The notes under the pieces: model-generated
The model's database searches: none
Told to the model about the DNA's origin: nothing
What the model saw: the letters and a program-made list of their open reading frames with translations, nothing else
Translations under genes and position numbers: made by a program
Part shown: in pieces, positions 1-9,052 of the stretch
Numbering within the stretch: position 1 is the stretch's first letter
Layout: every line of letters begins with the position of its first letter
Assembly (NCBI RefSeq): GCF_900103185.1
Contig: NZ_FNJD01000013.1
Span: 1-64,000 of the forward strand
Direction: 5' to 3'
Source: Sulfitobacter litoralis
GTDB lineage: Bacteria; Pseudomonadota; Alphaproteobacteria; Rhodobacterales; Rhodobacteraceae
Length of the DNA stretch: 64,000 nucleotides

Positions 1-276
1 AATCTGCCGAGAGGGCCGGTCCCGTGGCACAGCGATAGGCAGTTCGCCGTCTTGCCCCTTCAATCTCTTGGCGGATGACCCGTTGCGACGGTTGGTCTGA
101 TCAGGCGGGGCATCCTTGCCGTCTTCATAGCCCAAATGTGACGTCAACTCAGCACCGAGCATTCGCTCCATCAGCTTGATCTTGAGCTCTTTCATTAGAC
201 CGGCATCGCCAAGCAGATCTTCAGGCCGCTCGCAGCCCTTCAGTAGTTCGTCCAGCAGTTCCTTGGATATGGTCAT
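1..276 (-). CDS. IS256-family transposase, N-terminal 92 codons (cut by window edge)
   Basis: The minus-strand frame opens with an ATG at 276 and stays open to base 1. It reads MTISKELLDELLKGCERPED, followed by a stretch ending ELTSHLGYEDGKD and a basic segment with RRNGSSAKRLKG and ELPIAVPRDR. This is the characteristic N-terminus of IS256/Mutator-type DDE transposases of alphaproteobacteria. The catalytic Asp-Asp-Glu residues lie beyond the edge and cannot be checked. A GAGGAGCAAGGA stretch just upstream provides a ribosome-binding site. The family assignment rests on remembered N-terminal sequences of this family. Confidence 0.85.
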   Translation of the reverse strand, partial: MTISKELLDELLKGCERPEDLLGDAGLMKELKIKLMERMLGAELTSHLGYEDGKDAPPDQTNRRNGSSAKRLKGQDGELPIAVPRDRPSRQI

Positions 277-337
277 CGTCCTTGCTCCTCTCAGGAAGCA
301 TGGACCAGATCGCAATTACACAGAAGATCGGACACTC
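1..337 (-). mobile_element. 5' end of an IS256-family insertion sequence (left part outside window)
   Basis: The segment contains the transposase start and, beyond it, a terminal sequence of the IS256 type near 301-337 (reading on the minus strand GAGTGTCCGATCTTCTGTGT). The outer end sits inside an interrupted gene, so the boundary is placed where the host reading frame loses sense, accurate to a few bases. The other end and the target-site duplication lie outside the window, so completeness cannot be judged. Confidence 0.75.
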
Positions 338-460
338 TCCAAAGTTCAGCTGGCCGTAAACGTCCCAGACGGGACCTTCTTGGGCCTGAGCCAACGCGGG
401 AAGCGATGCCAAGCCAAGAGCTGCAACGGTCACTGTGCCAAGCGAGTGTTTCATCTTCAT
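338..460 (-). pseudogene. 5' fragment of a secreted, porin-like gene disrupted by the insertion sequence
   Basis: From an ATG at 460 (or 454) the product begins with a clear Sec signal peptide: MKMKHSLGTVTVAALGLAS, then a cleavage region LPALAQAQ. The mature start EGPVWDVYGQLNFG resembles the first beta strand of small alphaproteobacterial porins. After Gly41 the frame runs straight into the insertion-sequence terminus and continues as unrelated residues. An AAGGAA motif precedes the start. The remainder of the gene should lie on the far side of the element. The porin label rests on this short motif only; another exported beta-barrel protein is possible. Confidence 0.55.
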
Positions 461-805
461 CTCAAAATTCCTTATTCGCCCTATCTGCGAGGGTGCAGAT
501 CATTTGAGAAGGTTCCTCTAACAGGAGGCTCCGATGGGTGGAACTGTAAGGCGGCCATACTAAATGGCTGTGTTGCATCCTTGCGTAGGGCGAGGGTACC
601 GCGCGCCTCCTTGCTACATTGGCTCGAACGACGGTATGCGGATTTTGCATGCCAGATGCCCGCGAAAAAATCGCATCTCCCCTTTGACAGTCGCGATCAG
701 AATGCAGGTAAATCCGCCCATGCGTCCATGACGCCCCAAGGATCAACGGGAACAGGCGATCCAGCCCATTGACCAGCGCATGAATCCGCACCATATCGTT
801 GATCC
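461..805. other. 345-bp interval without a recognisable gene
   Basis: This interval separates the interrupted porin-like gene from lepA and should hold both promoters. A minus-strand open frame covers most of it, but its product matches nothing I recognise and has no convincing ribosome-binding site. I see no tRNA fold. A stretch near 560-580 (GGCTGTGTTGCATCC) looks vaguely like an insertion-sequence end, but I cannot assign it. Confidence 0.4.
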
Positions 806-2605
<1,800 letters not shown>

Positions 2606-2617
2606 GGCAAGTCATTC

Positions 2618-2648
2618 AAAAGGGGGCGCATTAAGCGCCCCCTTTTTT
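2618..2648. terminator. Rho-independent terminator between lepA and the glycan cluster
   Basis: The arms AAAAGGGGGCGC and GCGCCCCCTTTTTT enclose a short ATTAA loop, with a T-run at 2643-2648. The A-run on the other arm means it can also stop transcription of the minus-strand cluster that ends at 2656. Confidence 0.92.
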
Positions 2649-2655
2649 CGAACGA

Positions 2656-3405
2656 TTAGGGCAGGCTACGCATATCCGCTGGCACCGCCCCACCGTCCAG
2701 CAGCCGCGCCAGAAAGGCGTGGGTGAACCCCCAGATATCTTCGTCATGCACCAAGTGGTGGGTCAGAAACCCCAGCGGTTCCTGTGGGTCGGCCAGGCCG
2801 TTGCGGCGGTCCTGAAGCAGCTTGGTGATATCTGCGATCAGCGTGTCCGGCGGGACAAGGCTGCGTGTGCCGCGCCAGTAAATCGGGTCGATATGGGTAT
2901 TGATCTGCACCAGCCCGCTGGCGGCGATCCGGTCTTTGCGTGGCAGATAGGTCGATACCCCGACATAGCCCGCCTGCGCCAGAACCGGCAGCAACCCGTC
3001 GTCCAACCTATTCCACGGCGGCACAAAGACCGGCAGCAGGTCGTCGCGAAACAGGCTTTGCATCCGGTCCAACCCTTGGGTCAGCTCGAGCGCCGCATCA
3101 GGGCGGGGGTGGCCGAACTCTGCCTTTTTCGCCCCTTCGGGCGCGTGGCTGATATGCTGCCAGCCGTGAACCAGCGGTCGGACCAGCGGGCGCTCTTGGC
3201 AAAGCTGTGCCAGCGCGGGGTCTGCATGCTTCGGGATCACGGCGATATGCACGGGGAGTGAGAGGTCACCGGCCATTGTCGCCAGACGGTCCAACGCGGG
3301 CGTCGGCGCAATGGCATCATCGTCACGCCACCAAAGTGGCAGGGTCAGCCCCTGCGCGCGCCACACAGCAAGCTCGGTGTCTAGACGGGACCAATCTACT
3401 GTCAT
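2656..3405 (-). CDS. Polysaccharide-deacetylase-like protein
   Basis: The 249-aa product looks like a NodB/polysaccharide deacetylase-fold protein: WWRDDDA near residue 25 (metal-binding Asp pair), LVHGWQHISH near 80 (metal-binding His), and FVPPWNR near 128. No signal peptide is visible, so it is probably cytoplasmic, unlike typical peptidoglycan deacetylases. It is the last gene of a six-gene minus-strand cluster, and its ATG overlaps the stop of the upstream glycosyltransferase by four bases, suggesting coupled translation. A likely role is deacetylation of an N-acetyl sugar or glycolipid made by the neighbouring transferases; the substrate is unknown. Confidence 0.75.
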   Translation of the reverse strand: MTVDWSRLDTELAVWRAQGLTLPLWWRDDDAIAPTPALDRLATMAGDLSLPVHIAVIPKHADPALAQLCQERPLVRPLVHGWQHISHAPEGAKKAEFGHPRPDAALELTQGLDRMQSLFRDDLLPVFVPPWNRLDDGLLPVLAQAGYVGVSTYLPRKDRIAASGLVQINTHIDPIYWRGTRSLVPPDTLIADITKLLQDRRNGLADPQEPLGFLTHHLVHDEDIWGFTHAFLARLLDGGAVPADMRSLP

Positions 3406-4541
3406 GGCGCTGTCTTTCTGAGGGTTTCCGTCAAAGTGACGGTCATCGCTGCCCCGTCAAACCCGTCGGTCTGTGCAGGGCGAGGCGCATCGGCCAGTAC
3501 CGTGTGCAAGGTGGACAGCAACGCATCAGGCGTCAAGGCGGCACTGCGCAGCACCTCGATTCCCGGTAGCACGGCGAGAGCATCGGCCCGAAGCCCTTGT
3601 TCAACTTCATTGCCTGCATCAAAGGGCACAAACACGGCGCGCACCCCGCTTTGCAGCACGTCCAGTGCGGTGTTGTACCCGCACAGCGACACCGAAGCGG
3701 CGGCGTGATGCAGCATCTGCCGGAACTCGGGGCGGGCGGGTTCGATCATGACATTCGGGGGGGCATTCTGCATCAGTTCGGCGCTGCGCCGCGCAGCGTC
3801 CTGACCACCCAGCAGCAAGCGCCATACCCTATCCGGATCGCGCGCCGCAGCCGCAAGGCAGGTGTTAAAGACATGCGCCCCCACGTCGCCACCACCGGCG
3901 CTGACGATGATCTCACCTGCACCCAGCTGGTCGGGGTGGGGGCTGGCGGCGGGCGGTGCAACGAAGCCGGTATAGTGCAGTTTGTCCTGCAACGCGGGTG
4001 ACACCGGCCAGCTGAGCGACAGCGGTGTGACGTCGCCGTCTGCGTGCACCAGCACCGCGTCATAGTATTGCGCGATCAGGTCATCTGCCAGCCGCGCCTT
4101 GGCGGGTTTCGACGGCGGGGCGAGGATATCCCGAACCGAGGCACAGATCAGGGGCCGCACGCGCAGCGCCTGTGCAGCGTCAAGCAGGGCGACGAATTCT
4201 GCCTTGAGCGTGCGGCGGCCAAAGGGGAACAGCTCTGTTATCAGAAGATCCGGCTGCGAAGACTTGATATGTGTCACCAGCATCTCGCGTCGTGCCGTCA
4301 TGACCGCGTCCGAGGCGACGTCCCCGCGATCATCCAGCAACCGCGCGAAATCCACCCCGTCGGACCGCAGGGGCGGCAATTGCACCACGTCAACGCCGTC
4401 CCTGTTCAACTGCGGGGCAGGCATCCCGCCCGAGACGACCTGCACATCATGCCCCGCCGCCCCATAGGCACGGCCTAGGGTCAGGGCGCGAGCCAGATGG
4501 CCGGTGCCCAACAGGTGGGTGACGATGATGCTAACCTTCAT
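3402..4541 (-). CDS. MurG-like (GT-B fold) glycosyltransferase
   Basis: The 379-aa protein has the layout of GT28/MurG-like enzymes: MKVSIIVTHLLGTGHLARAL at the N-terminus (glycine-rich acceptor loop with GxGH), IIVSAGGGDVGAHVFNT near 210 at the start of the nucleotide-sugar domain, and SLCGYNTALDVLQSGVRAVF near 285 in the donor-binding region. It resembles the product of 7436-8641 in design, so the cluster contains two transferases of this type. It overlaps both neighbours by four bases. Donor and acceptor are unknown. Confidence 0.78.
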   Translation of the reverse strand: MKVSIIVTHLLGTGHLARALTLGRAYGAAGHDVQVVSGGMPAPQLNRDGVDVVQLPPLRSDGVDFARLLDDRGDVASDAVMTARREMLVTHIKSSQPDLLITELFPFGRRTLKAEFVALLDAAQALRVRPLICASVRDILAPPSKPAKARLADDLIAQYYDAVLVHADGDVTPLSLSWPVSPALQDKLHYTGFVAPPAASPHPDQLGAGEIIVSAGGGDVGAHVFNTCLAAAARDPDRVWRLLLGGQDAARRSAELMQNAPPNVMIEPARPEFRQMLHHAAASVSLCGYNTALDVLQSGVRAVFVPFDAGNEVEQGLRADALAVLPGIEVLRSAALTPDALLSTLHTVLADAPRPAQTDGFDGAAMTVTLTETLRKTAP

Positions 4542-5119
4542 AAACGTGGCTCCAGTCGGGTCGGGTCGGGCAGGGCGGACCAGCCGTTCGGTGAAATCTT
4601 TAGAAGATATAAGCGGTTGCGCTTGACCTGAAAGGGGGCGGGGCCGTCAAAATCCCAGCCGATCGCATGGGCCAGCAGTACGCGCATGACACCGATATGG
4701 CAGACGGCGACGGTATCGCGGTTCAGGTTGTTCGCCCAAGGGATCAGCCGTGTACGCAGGCTATCGGGGCTTTCGCCGTCCGGCGGGGTATAGTGCCAGC
4801 CCCAATCCTCAATGTCGCGAAATCCACTGGCCGGGTCTGCCTTCAGGTCGGTGCCGTGCAACCCTTCCCATTGGCCCCAGTTCATCTCCATCAGGGCAAA
4901 GGACGTCTTGGGCGTGCGCCCTGCGACAAGTCGGGCGGTTTCTACCGCGCGGGCCAAGGGGCTTGATGCCAGATCGGCGCGGTCCCAAGGCGCGGGTAGC
5001 TGTTGCGCGGCCAGTTGCGCACGCGCCTCGTCGTCCAGGGGGATATCTGTGCGCCCCTGAATACGGCCGGCGCGGTTCCACGCCGTATGGCCGTGGCGCA
5101 ACAGAGCTAGGTGGATCAC
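4538..5119 (-). CDS. Histidine phosphatase family protein
   Basis: The 193-aa product belongs to the phosphoglycerate mutase-like histidine phosphatases. LALLRHGHTAWN at residues 4-15 holds the phospho-accepting His in the RHG motif; a second conserved region, SSPLARAVETARLV, lies near 52-65; EMNWGQWEGL is at about 77-86; and the second catalytic His is in AVCHIGVMRV near 140. Placed in the middle of overlapping glycosyltransferase genes, it may dephosphorylate a sugar-phosphate or lipid intermediate of that pathway. Its position in the operon is the only support for that role. Confidence 0.85.
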   Translation of the reverse strand: MIHLALLRHGHTAWNRAGRIQGRTDIPLDDEARAQLAAQQLPAPWDRADLASSPLARAVETARLVAGRTPKTSFALMEMNWGQWEGLHGTDLKADPASGFRDIEDWGWHYTPPDGESPDSLRTRLIPWANNLNRDTVAVCHIGVMRVLLAHAIGWDFDGPAPFQVKRNRLYLLKISPNGWSALPDPTRLEPRL

Positions 5120-6192
5120 GGGTGCACCCCGCAGTCGGCCAGCCCCGCCAGCAAGGTCGCCGTCGCCGAGGGTAATAAATGCTGGCCGGCGACAAAGGCG
5201 CGTGCGGCAGTGCTGCGCTGCTGGCGCATCGCGTCATCTGTCAGCAGCGCGGTGATCTGGGATGCCAGCGGCGCTTCCCCGTCCTGAGGCGCGGGATAGG
5301 CGGCAGGGGCCAGTACATCGCGCACGCCGGGGCGGTCTTGGGCCACGACGGGCAGACCCGCAGCTTGCGCCTCAAGATAGGCCAGCCCGAAGGCTTCGTT
5401 CACACCGGGCCAGAACAAGAGCGTGGCCTGTTGATAGGCCTGTGCCATCGCCGCCGCATCAAGCTGGCCCAGAAACCGGACCGCGTTGCCAAAGGGGGCC
5501 ATCAACATCGCGACCTCTGCGCGGGCGGGGCCGTCGCCTGCGATGTCCAAACGCCAAGTATCGGGGGGAAGCAGCGCCAGCGTGTCGGCAATGATTTGGT
5601 AAGAGGCGCGCTTGTCGCCTCCGCGCAGCATGCCGACGGCCAGCATGGGGCCGTTCAGCGTCGAGGGCGGTGGCAAGGCTTCTTGTGCCAAAAACGGGCG
5701 CAGATGGACGAGGCGTTGGTCCGGCGTCTGGTCGCGGCGCAGCGTTTCGGCATCCCGGTGGGTCAGATAGAAGATCACATCCGCCGCGTCACTAGCGGCC
5801 TCTGCGGCTTGGGCAAAACCGGCCCAAGGACCGGCCAGACGTTTGCGCGCGCGACTGGATTCGACAAGTAAATAGGGTATGCCCAAGGCCCGTGTGACAG
5901 CGGGGCCAATGAGGTCAGGTGCCTTGTAGTAATTATGATAGGTGATCCACGCCTGCCAGCCCTCGGCACGACCACGGGCGATTGCGTTTATGATTTCGGT
6001 CTGTGCGGCGTCAATGAGGTCGCGTTGAACTGCGCTGTCGCCTGCGCCGTCGCGGCTGCGCAGGGTGCTGGCCATCGCAACTGTAGCGCCGCCACCGTTC
6101 AACGCCGCGATCAACCCCCGTGCCATCGCACGATCCCCCGACGGCACAGGATGATCCGGCGACTTTAACGGAGCGTAGAACGCGAGCTGCAT
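5116..6192 (-). CDS. GT4-type glycosyltransferase
   Basis: The 358-aa protein has a Rossmann-like N-terminal half with MQLAFYAPLKSPDHPVPSGD and a C-terminal GT1/GT4 donor domain: LDIAGDGPARAEV near 213, AVRFLGQLDAAAMAQAY, then a Glu-containing donor-site motif NEAFGLAYLEAQAAGLPVVA near 263-282. It is a cytosolic GT-B enzyme without membrane segments. The gene overlaps the phosphatase gene by four bases and abuts the upstream transferase. Its sugar specificity cannot be read from the sequence. Confidence 0.82.
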   Translation of the reverse strand: MQLAFYAPLKSPDHPVPSGDRAMARGLIAALNGGGATVAMASTLRSRDGAGDSAVQRDLIDAAQTEIINAIARGRAEGWQAWITYHNYYKAPDLIGPAVTRALGIPYLLVESSRARKRLAGPWAGFAQAAEAASDAADVIFYLTHRDAETLRRDQTPDQRLVHLRPFLAQEALPPPSTLNGPMLAVGMLRGGDKRASYQIIADTLALLPPDTWRLDIAGDGPARAEVAMLMAPFGNAVRFLGQLDAAAMAQAYQQATLLFWPGVNEAFGLAYLEAQAAGLPVVAQDRPGVRDVLAPAAYPAPQDGEAPLASQITALLTDDAMRQQRSTAARAFVAGQHLLPSATATLLAGLADCGVHP

Positions 6193-7439
6193 CAGCCGAC
6201 CTGTGCCAGCATCGCGTTCAGCCGTTTGTGCAACTGACGGATGCCCGGGGCCATGGTGAATTCGGCGTGCAGCCGGTCGTGGGCCGCCTCGGCCAGTCGC
6301 GGGCCAAGCGCAGGGTCATCGGCGAAACGCCGCATTGCATCAGCCAGCGCGGCGGGGGCGTCATCGCTGAGTATACCGGTGGTGCCGCTGGTGATAAATT
6401 CAGGTATGGCGGATACGGGCGTGCTGAGCATGGGGAGCTTCTGGCTTGCGGCTTCCATCAATACGTTGGGCAGGCCGTCACGGTCGCCGTCTTTGGCAAT
6501 ACGCGACGGCAGCACGAACAGGTCGGCGACCCGCATGGCGTCGATCACCTCTGGCTGGTCGCAGGCTCCGCGCCACATAATGCGGTCGTTGATTCCATGC
6601 GCCTCTGACCGCGCTTTCATCGTATCTGACAGGTCACCGCCGCCGATGTGGGTCCAGTGCCAGTCAAAGCTTTCTGGCAGCAGCGCCAGCGCGTCGATCA
6701 GATTATCAAAGCCTTTTTTCTCGACCATGCGCCCGACGGACATCATCTGGAACGGATCGCTTTTGGCGCGCTGGACCCGTATTGGGGGTTTGGGAAAACG
6801 TGCAAGATCAAGCCCGTGATAGACCAGATCAATCCGGTCGGGATCGCCAGAGAGACTGCGCAGATGTTGCGCGTTGAAATCTGTGCAGGTGGCCCCGAAG
6901 GCGGCTCCGTGATTGGCGGGGTCAAGCTTTTCGCGCAGTTCCCACTCGGGCGAGGTCCAGATGTCCTTGGCGTGGGCAGAAAAGCTCCACGGCAGTCCGC
7001 GCAGGATCGCCGCGTATCGCGCAACAGACGAGGGCGTATGCAAGAAATGGGCATAGATGCCGCGGGTGTCGGCGGGTAGCTCATGTGCCATGACGCAGGC
7101 CTGCCCAAAGCGGCGACGGCGGTTAGGGGTATCGTCGCGTGCCAGATCCTGCTGAAAGACATCCCACGCGGCAGCGTAGCCAGGCATGGACTGCGCGGCG
7201 TCCTGCGCTGCGGCCACGCGTTCGGGATCGTCGCGCAGGTATTCGGGCAAGTAACGCACACGCGCCTTCAGCCGGTCGTGCAAGGGGTGGGTCTTGACAT
7301 CGGTCGGGTGGCGCAAAGACCATATGTCAAACCGCAATCCCGCTTCTTCTAGCGCGACGAGCTCTTGCGCGATGAACGTCTCTGACAGGCGCGGCCAGCC
7401 TTTGACGACAATGGCGAGGGGGGCAGGGATATCGGTCAT
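6192..7439 (-). CDS. GT4-type glycosyltransferase (colanic-acid-type)
   Basis: This 415-aa enzyme begins with the motif LAIVVKGWPRLSETFIAQEL, typical of exopolysaccharide GT4 transferases such as the WcaL/AmsK group. The donor-binding half contains MMSVGRMVEKKGFDNLIDAL near 230, an EVIDAMRVADLFVLPS segment, and DGLPNVLMEAASQKLPML near 325 with the family E-x7-E region. It overlaps the upstream gene by four bases and the downstream gene by one. It most likely adds a hexose to a lipid-linked or nucleotide-bound acceptor of the cluster's product. Confidence 0.85.
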   Translation of the reverse strand: MTDIPAPLAIVVKGWPRLSETFIAQELVALEEAGLRFDIWSLRHPTDVKTHPLHDRLKARVRYLPEYLRDDPERVAAAQDAAQSMPGYAAAWDVFQQDLARDDTPNRRRRFGQACVMAHELPADTRGIYAHFLHTPSSVARYAAILRGLPWSFSAHAKDIWTSPEWELREKLDPANHGAAFGATCTDFNAQHLRSLSGDPDRIDLVYHGLDLARFPKPPIRVQRAKSDPFQMMSVGRMVEKKGFDNLIDALALLPESFDWHWTHIGGGDLSDTMKARSEAHGINDRIMWRGACDQPEVIDAMRVADLFVLPSRIAKDGDRDGLPNVLMEAASQKLPMLSTPVSAIPEFITSGTTGILSDDAPAALADAMRRFADDPALGPRLAEAAHDRLHAEFTMAPGIRQLHKRLNAMLAQVG

Positions 7440-8641
7440 GCGGCACCATCCATCAAGGCGCGGCCCCGTTCGACAACCACGTCCAGCCCGTCCAACAGAC
7501 CGTTCGCACCCGCCTGCGATGGTTTGTTCTGATGGGGCAGGTTGCGGATCGCGGCGATCATCGCTTGTGGCGTCATGCCGTCGCGGGTTTCATCAAGCAT
7601 GCGGACCAACCCCAATTCTTCGGCACGGCTGGCACGGATCCATTGTTCCAGGCGCGGCACGGTGCGGGGCACGATCACGGCGCGTTTGTCAAAGGAAAGC
7701 ACTTCGCAAAAGGTGTTATAACCGCCCATGCAAACCACGCCCTCGGCACCGACATACAATTGCTCAATCCGGCTATCAAAACCAAGCGCGGTTACGCGTC
7801 CACCCAGCTTGGCCACCCGCGCATCAAAGGCTTCGCGCACGTCGCCCGAAAGGAAAGGCCCATAGATCAGCTTGGCATTGGGGGTCAGGTCGGGGTCTTG
7901 CTCGTAGGCGTCCAGCACAAGCGACACCATCGCGGCCCCGTCACCACCCCCACCGGGGGTAATCAATACATAGGGCTCTTCGGCCGGGGGTGTTTCTTCG
8001 GGGGCTTCGCGGCGTAGATATCCTGTCCAGTGCATCCGGTCATGCGCCGCCTGTGACAGGGGCAAACCCTTAGTCGGATCATAGACGTCGTCCATGCCAT
8101 AGACCCAGATTTCGTCATAGTATTTCTCTGCCGCTTCGACGGCACCTTTACGTTCCCATTCGGCGGCCAGTACATCCGGTTCGTCCAGAACGTCGCGCAG
8201 GCCAAGCACGACTTTGGTCGTGCCGTTTTCGCGCAGCCAGTCAAGGCCGGGCAGCAGCTCTCCGCGAAAGCCTGTGGGCTCTTTGTCGACGATCAGCAGG
8301 TCGGGGGTATATTCTTCAAGGGCCGTACGTATCAGGTTGGCCCGCAAAGAGGTAACCTGGTCGATATCAAGATGCAGCGACTGCGCCACATAGCTGCCGT
8401 CAACCAACTTGGTCACGCCGGGCAGACGGATGTGGTCGACCCCTTTGGGAAATGTAAACCGCCCTGCTACAGGCGATCCGGTCAGGATGATGGCGGAGGC
8501 GTCTTCGTCCCCATCCATCAACGCAGCGGCCAGTGCCCGCGAGCGGCGCAGGTGCCCCAACCCAAAAGTGTCGTGACTGTAAAAAAGGACCCGCCGCGCT
8601 GGTTTGCCGTTGCGGGTATTCTTCGAGACCGTCTGGCGCAT
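7436..8641 (-). CDS. MurG-like glycosyltransferase, first gene of the glycan cluster
   Basis: The 401-aa protein starts with a basic tail, then RVLFYSHDTFGLGHLRRSRA (acceptor loop with GLGH at about 29-32), YVLITPGGGGDGAAM near 235 and MGGYNTFCEVLSFDKRAVIV near 312. This is a GT-B protein of the undercharacterised MurG-like group. It heads the six overlapping genes that run to 2656, so the promoter should lie in 8642-9052. Homology to MurG does not imply a peptidoglycan role. Confidence 0.78.
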   Translation of the reverse strand: MRQTVSKNTRNGKPARRVLFYSHDTFGLGHLRRSRALAAALMDGDEDASAIILTGSPVAGRFTFPKGVDHIRLPGVTKLVDGSYVAQSLHLDIDQVTSLRANLIRTALEEYTPDLLIVDKEPTGFRGELLPGLDWLRENGTTKVVLGLRDVLDEPDVLAAEWERKGAVEAAEKYYDEIWVYGMDDVYDPTKGLPLSQAAHDRMHWTGYLRREAPEETPPAEEPYVLITPGGGGDGAAMVSLVLDAYEQDPDLTPNAKLIYGPFLSGDVREAFDARVAKLGGRVTALGFDSRIEQLYVGAEGVVCMGGYNTFCEVLSFDKRAVIVPRTVPRLEQWIRASRAEELGLVRMLDETRDGMTPQAMIAAIRNLPHQNKPSQAGANGLLDGLDVVVERGRALMDGAA

Positions 8642-9052
8642 GGGCCGATCCTAACTTGGTCAAATATTCTTGGCCGCGCCTATCAGTCGGGCGGCGAGAA
8701 AGCGTTTATTGTCGAAGGCAGGTGAACCCGTCCCGCCCGATGCACCCAGAAACCGAATACACTCACATCACCATGGTCTGCCGGCCGAACAGGCCAGTGA
8801 AAATACCTTAGGCATCTCTGGCGAACATGTCATGCATTTCAGCACCTTCCGCCATCGTCGACCCTGAGTGGGCTGCGAAAGCCGGCATTTGAACGGGGCA
8901 AGCCCACCAGAAGCTGCGGCGCCTGTCATGGTCGTCTTCCTTCGCGGTTCATTGTCAGGGGAACTAGGTGGGGCCGCGGGGTTCATATTGCAATGGTAAC
9001 GGGGGTCGCATAGCGTTCTAATCCTGCTCTCCCACATCACGAGCGAGGACTT
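8642..9052. other. 411-bp divergent intergenic region
   Basis: This is the promoter region for the minus-strand glycan cluster and the plus-strand mscS gene. A 53-codon minus-strand frame starting at 8929 (MTGAAASGGLAPFKC) has an AAGGAAGA motif before its ATG and three extra Cys residues including CMTC, but matches no family I know. I do not call it as a gene. Confidence 0.35.
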
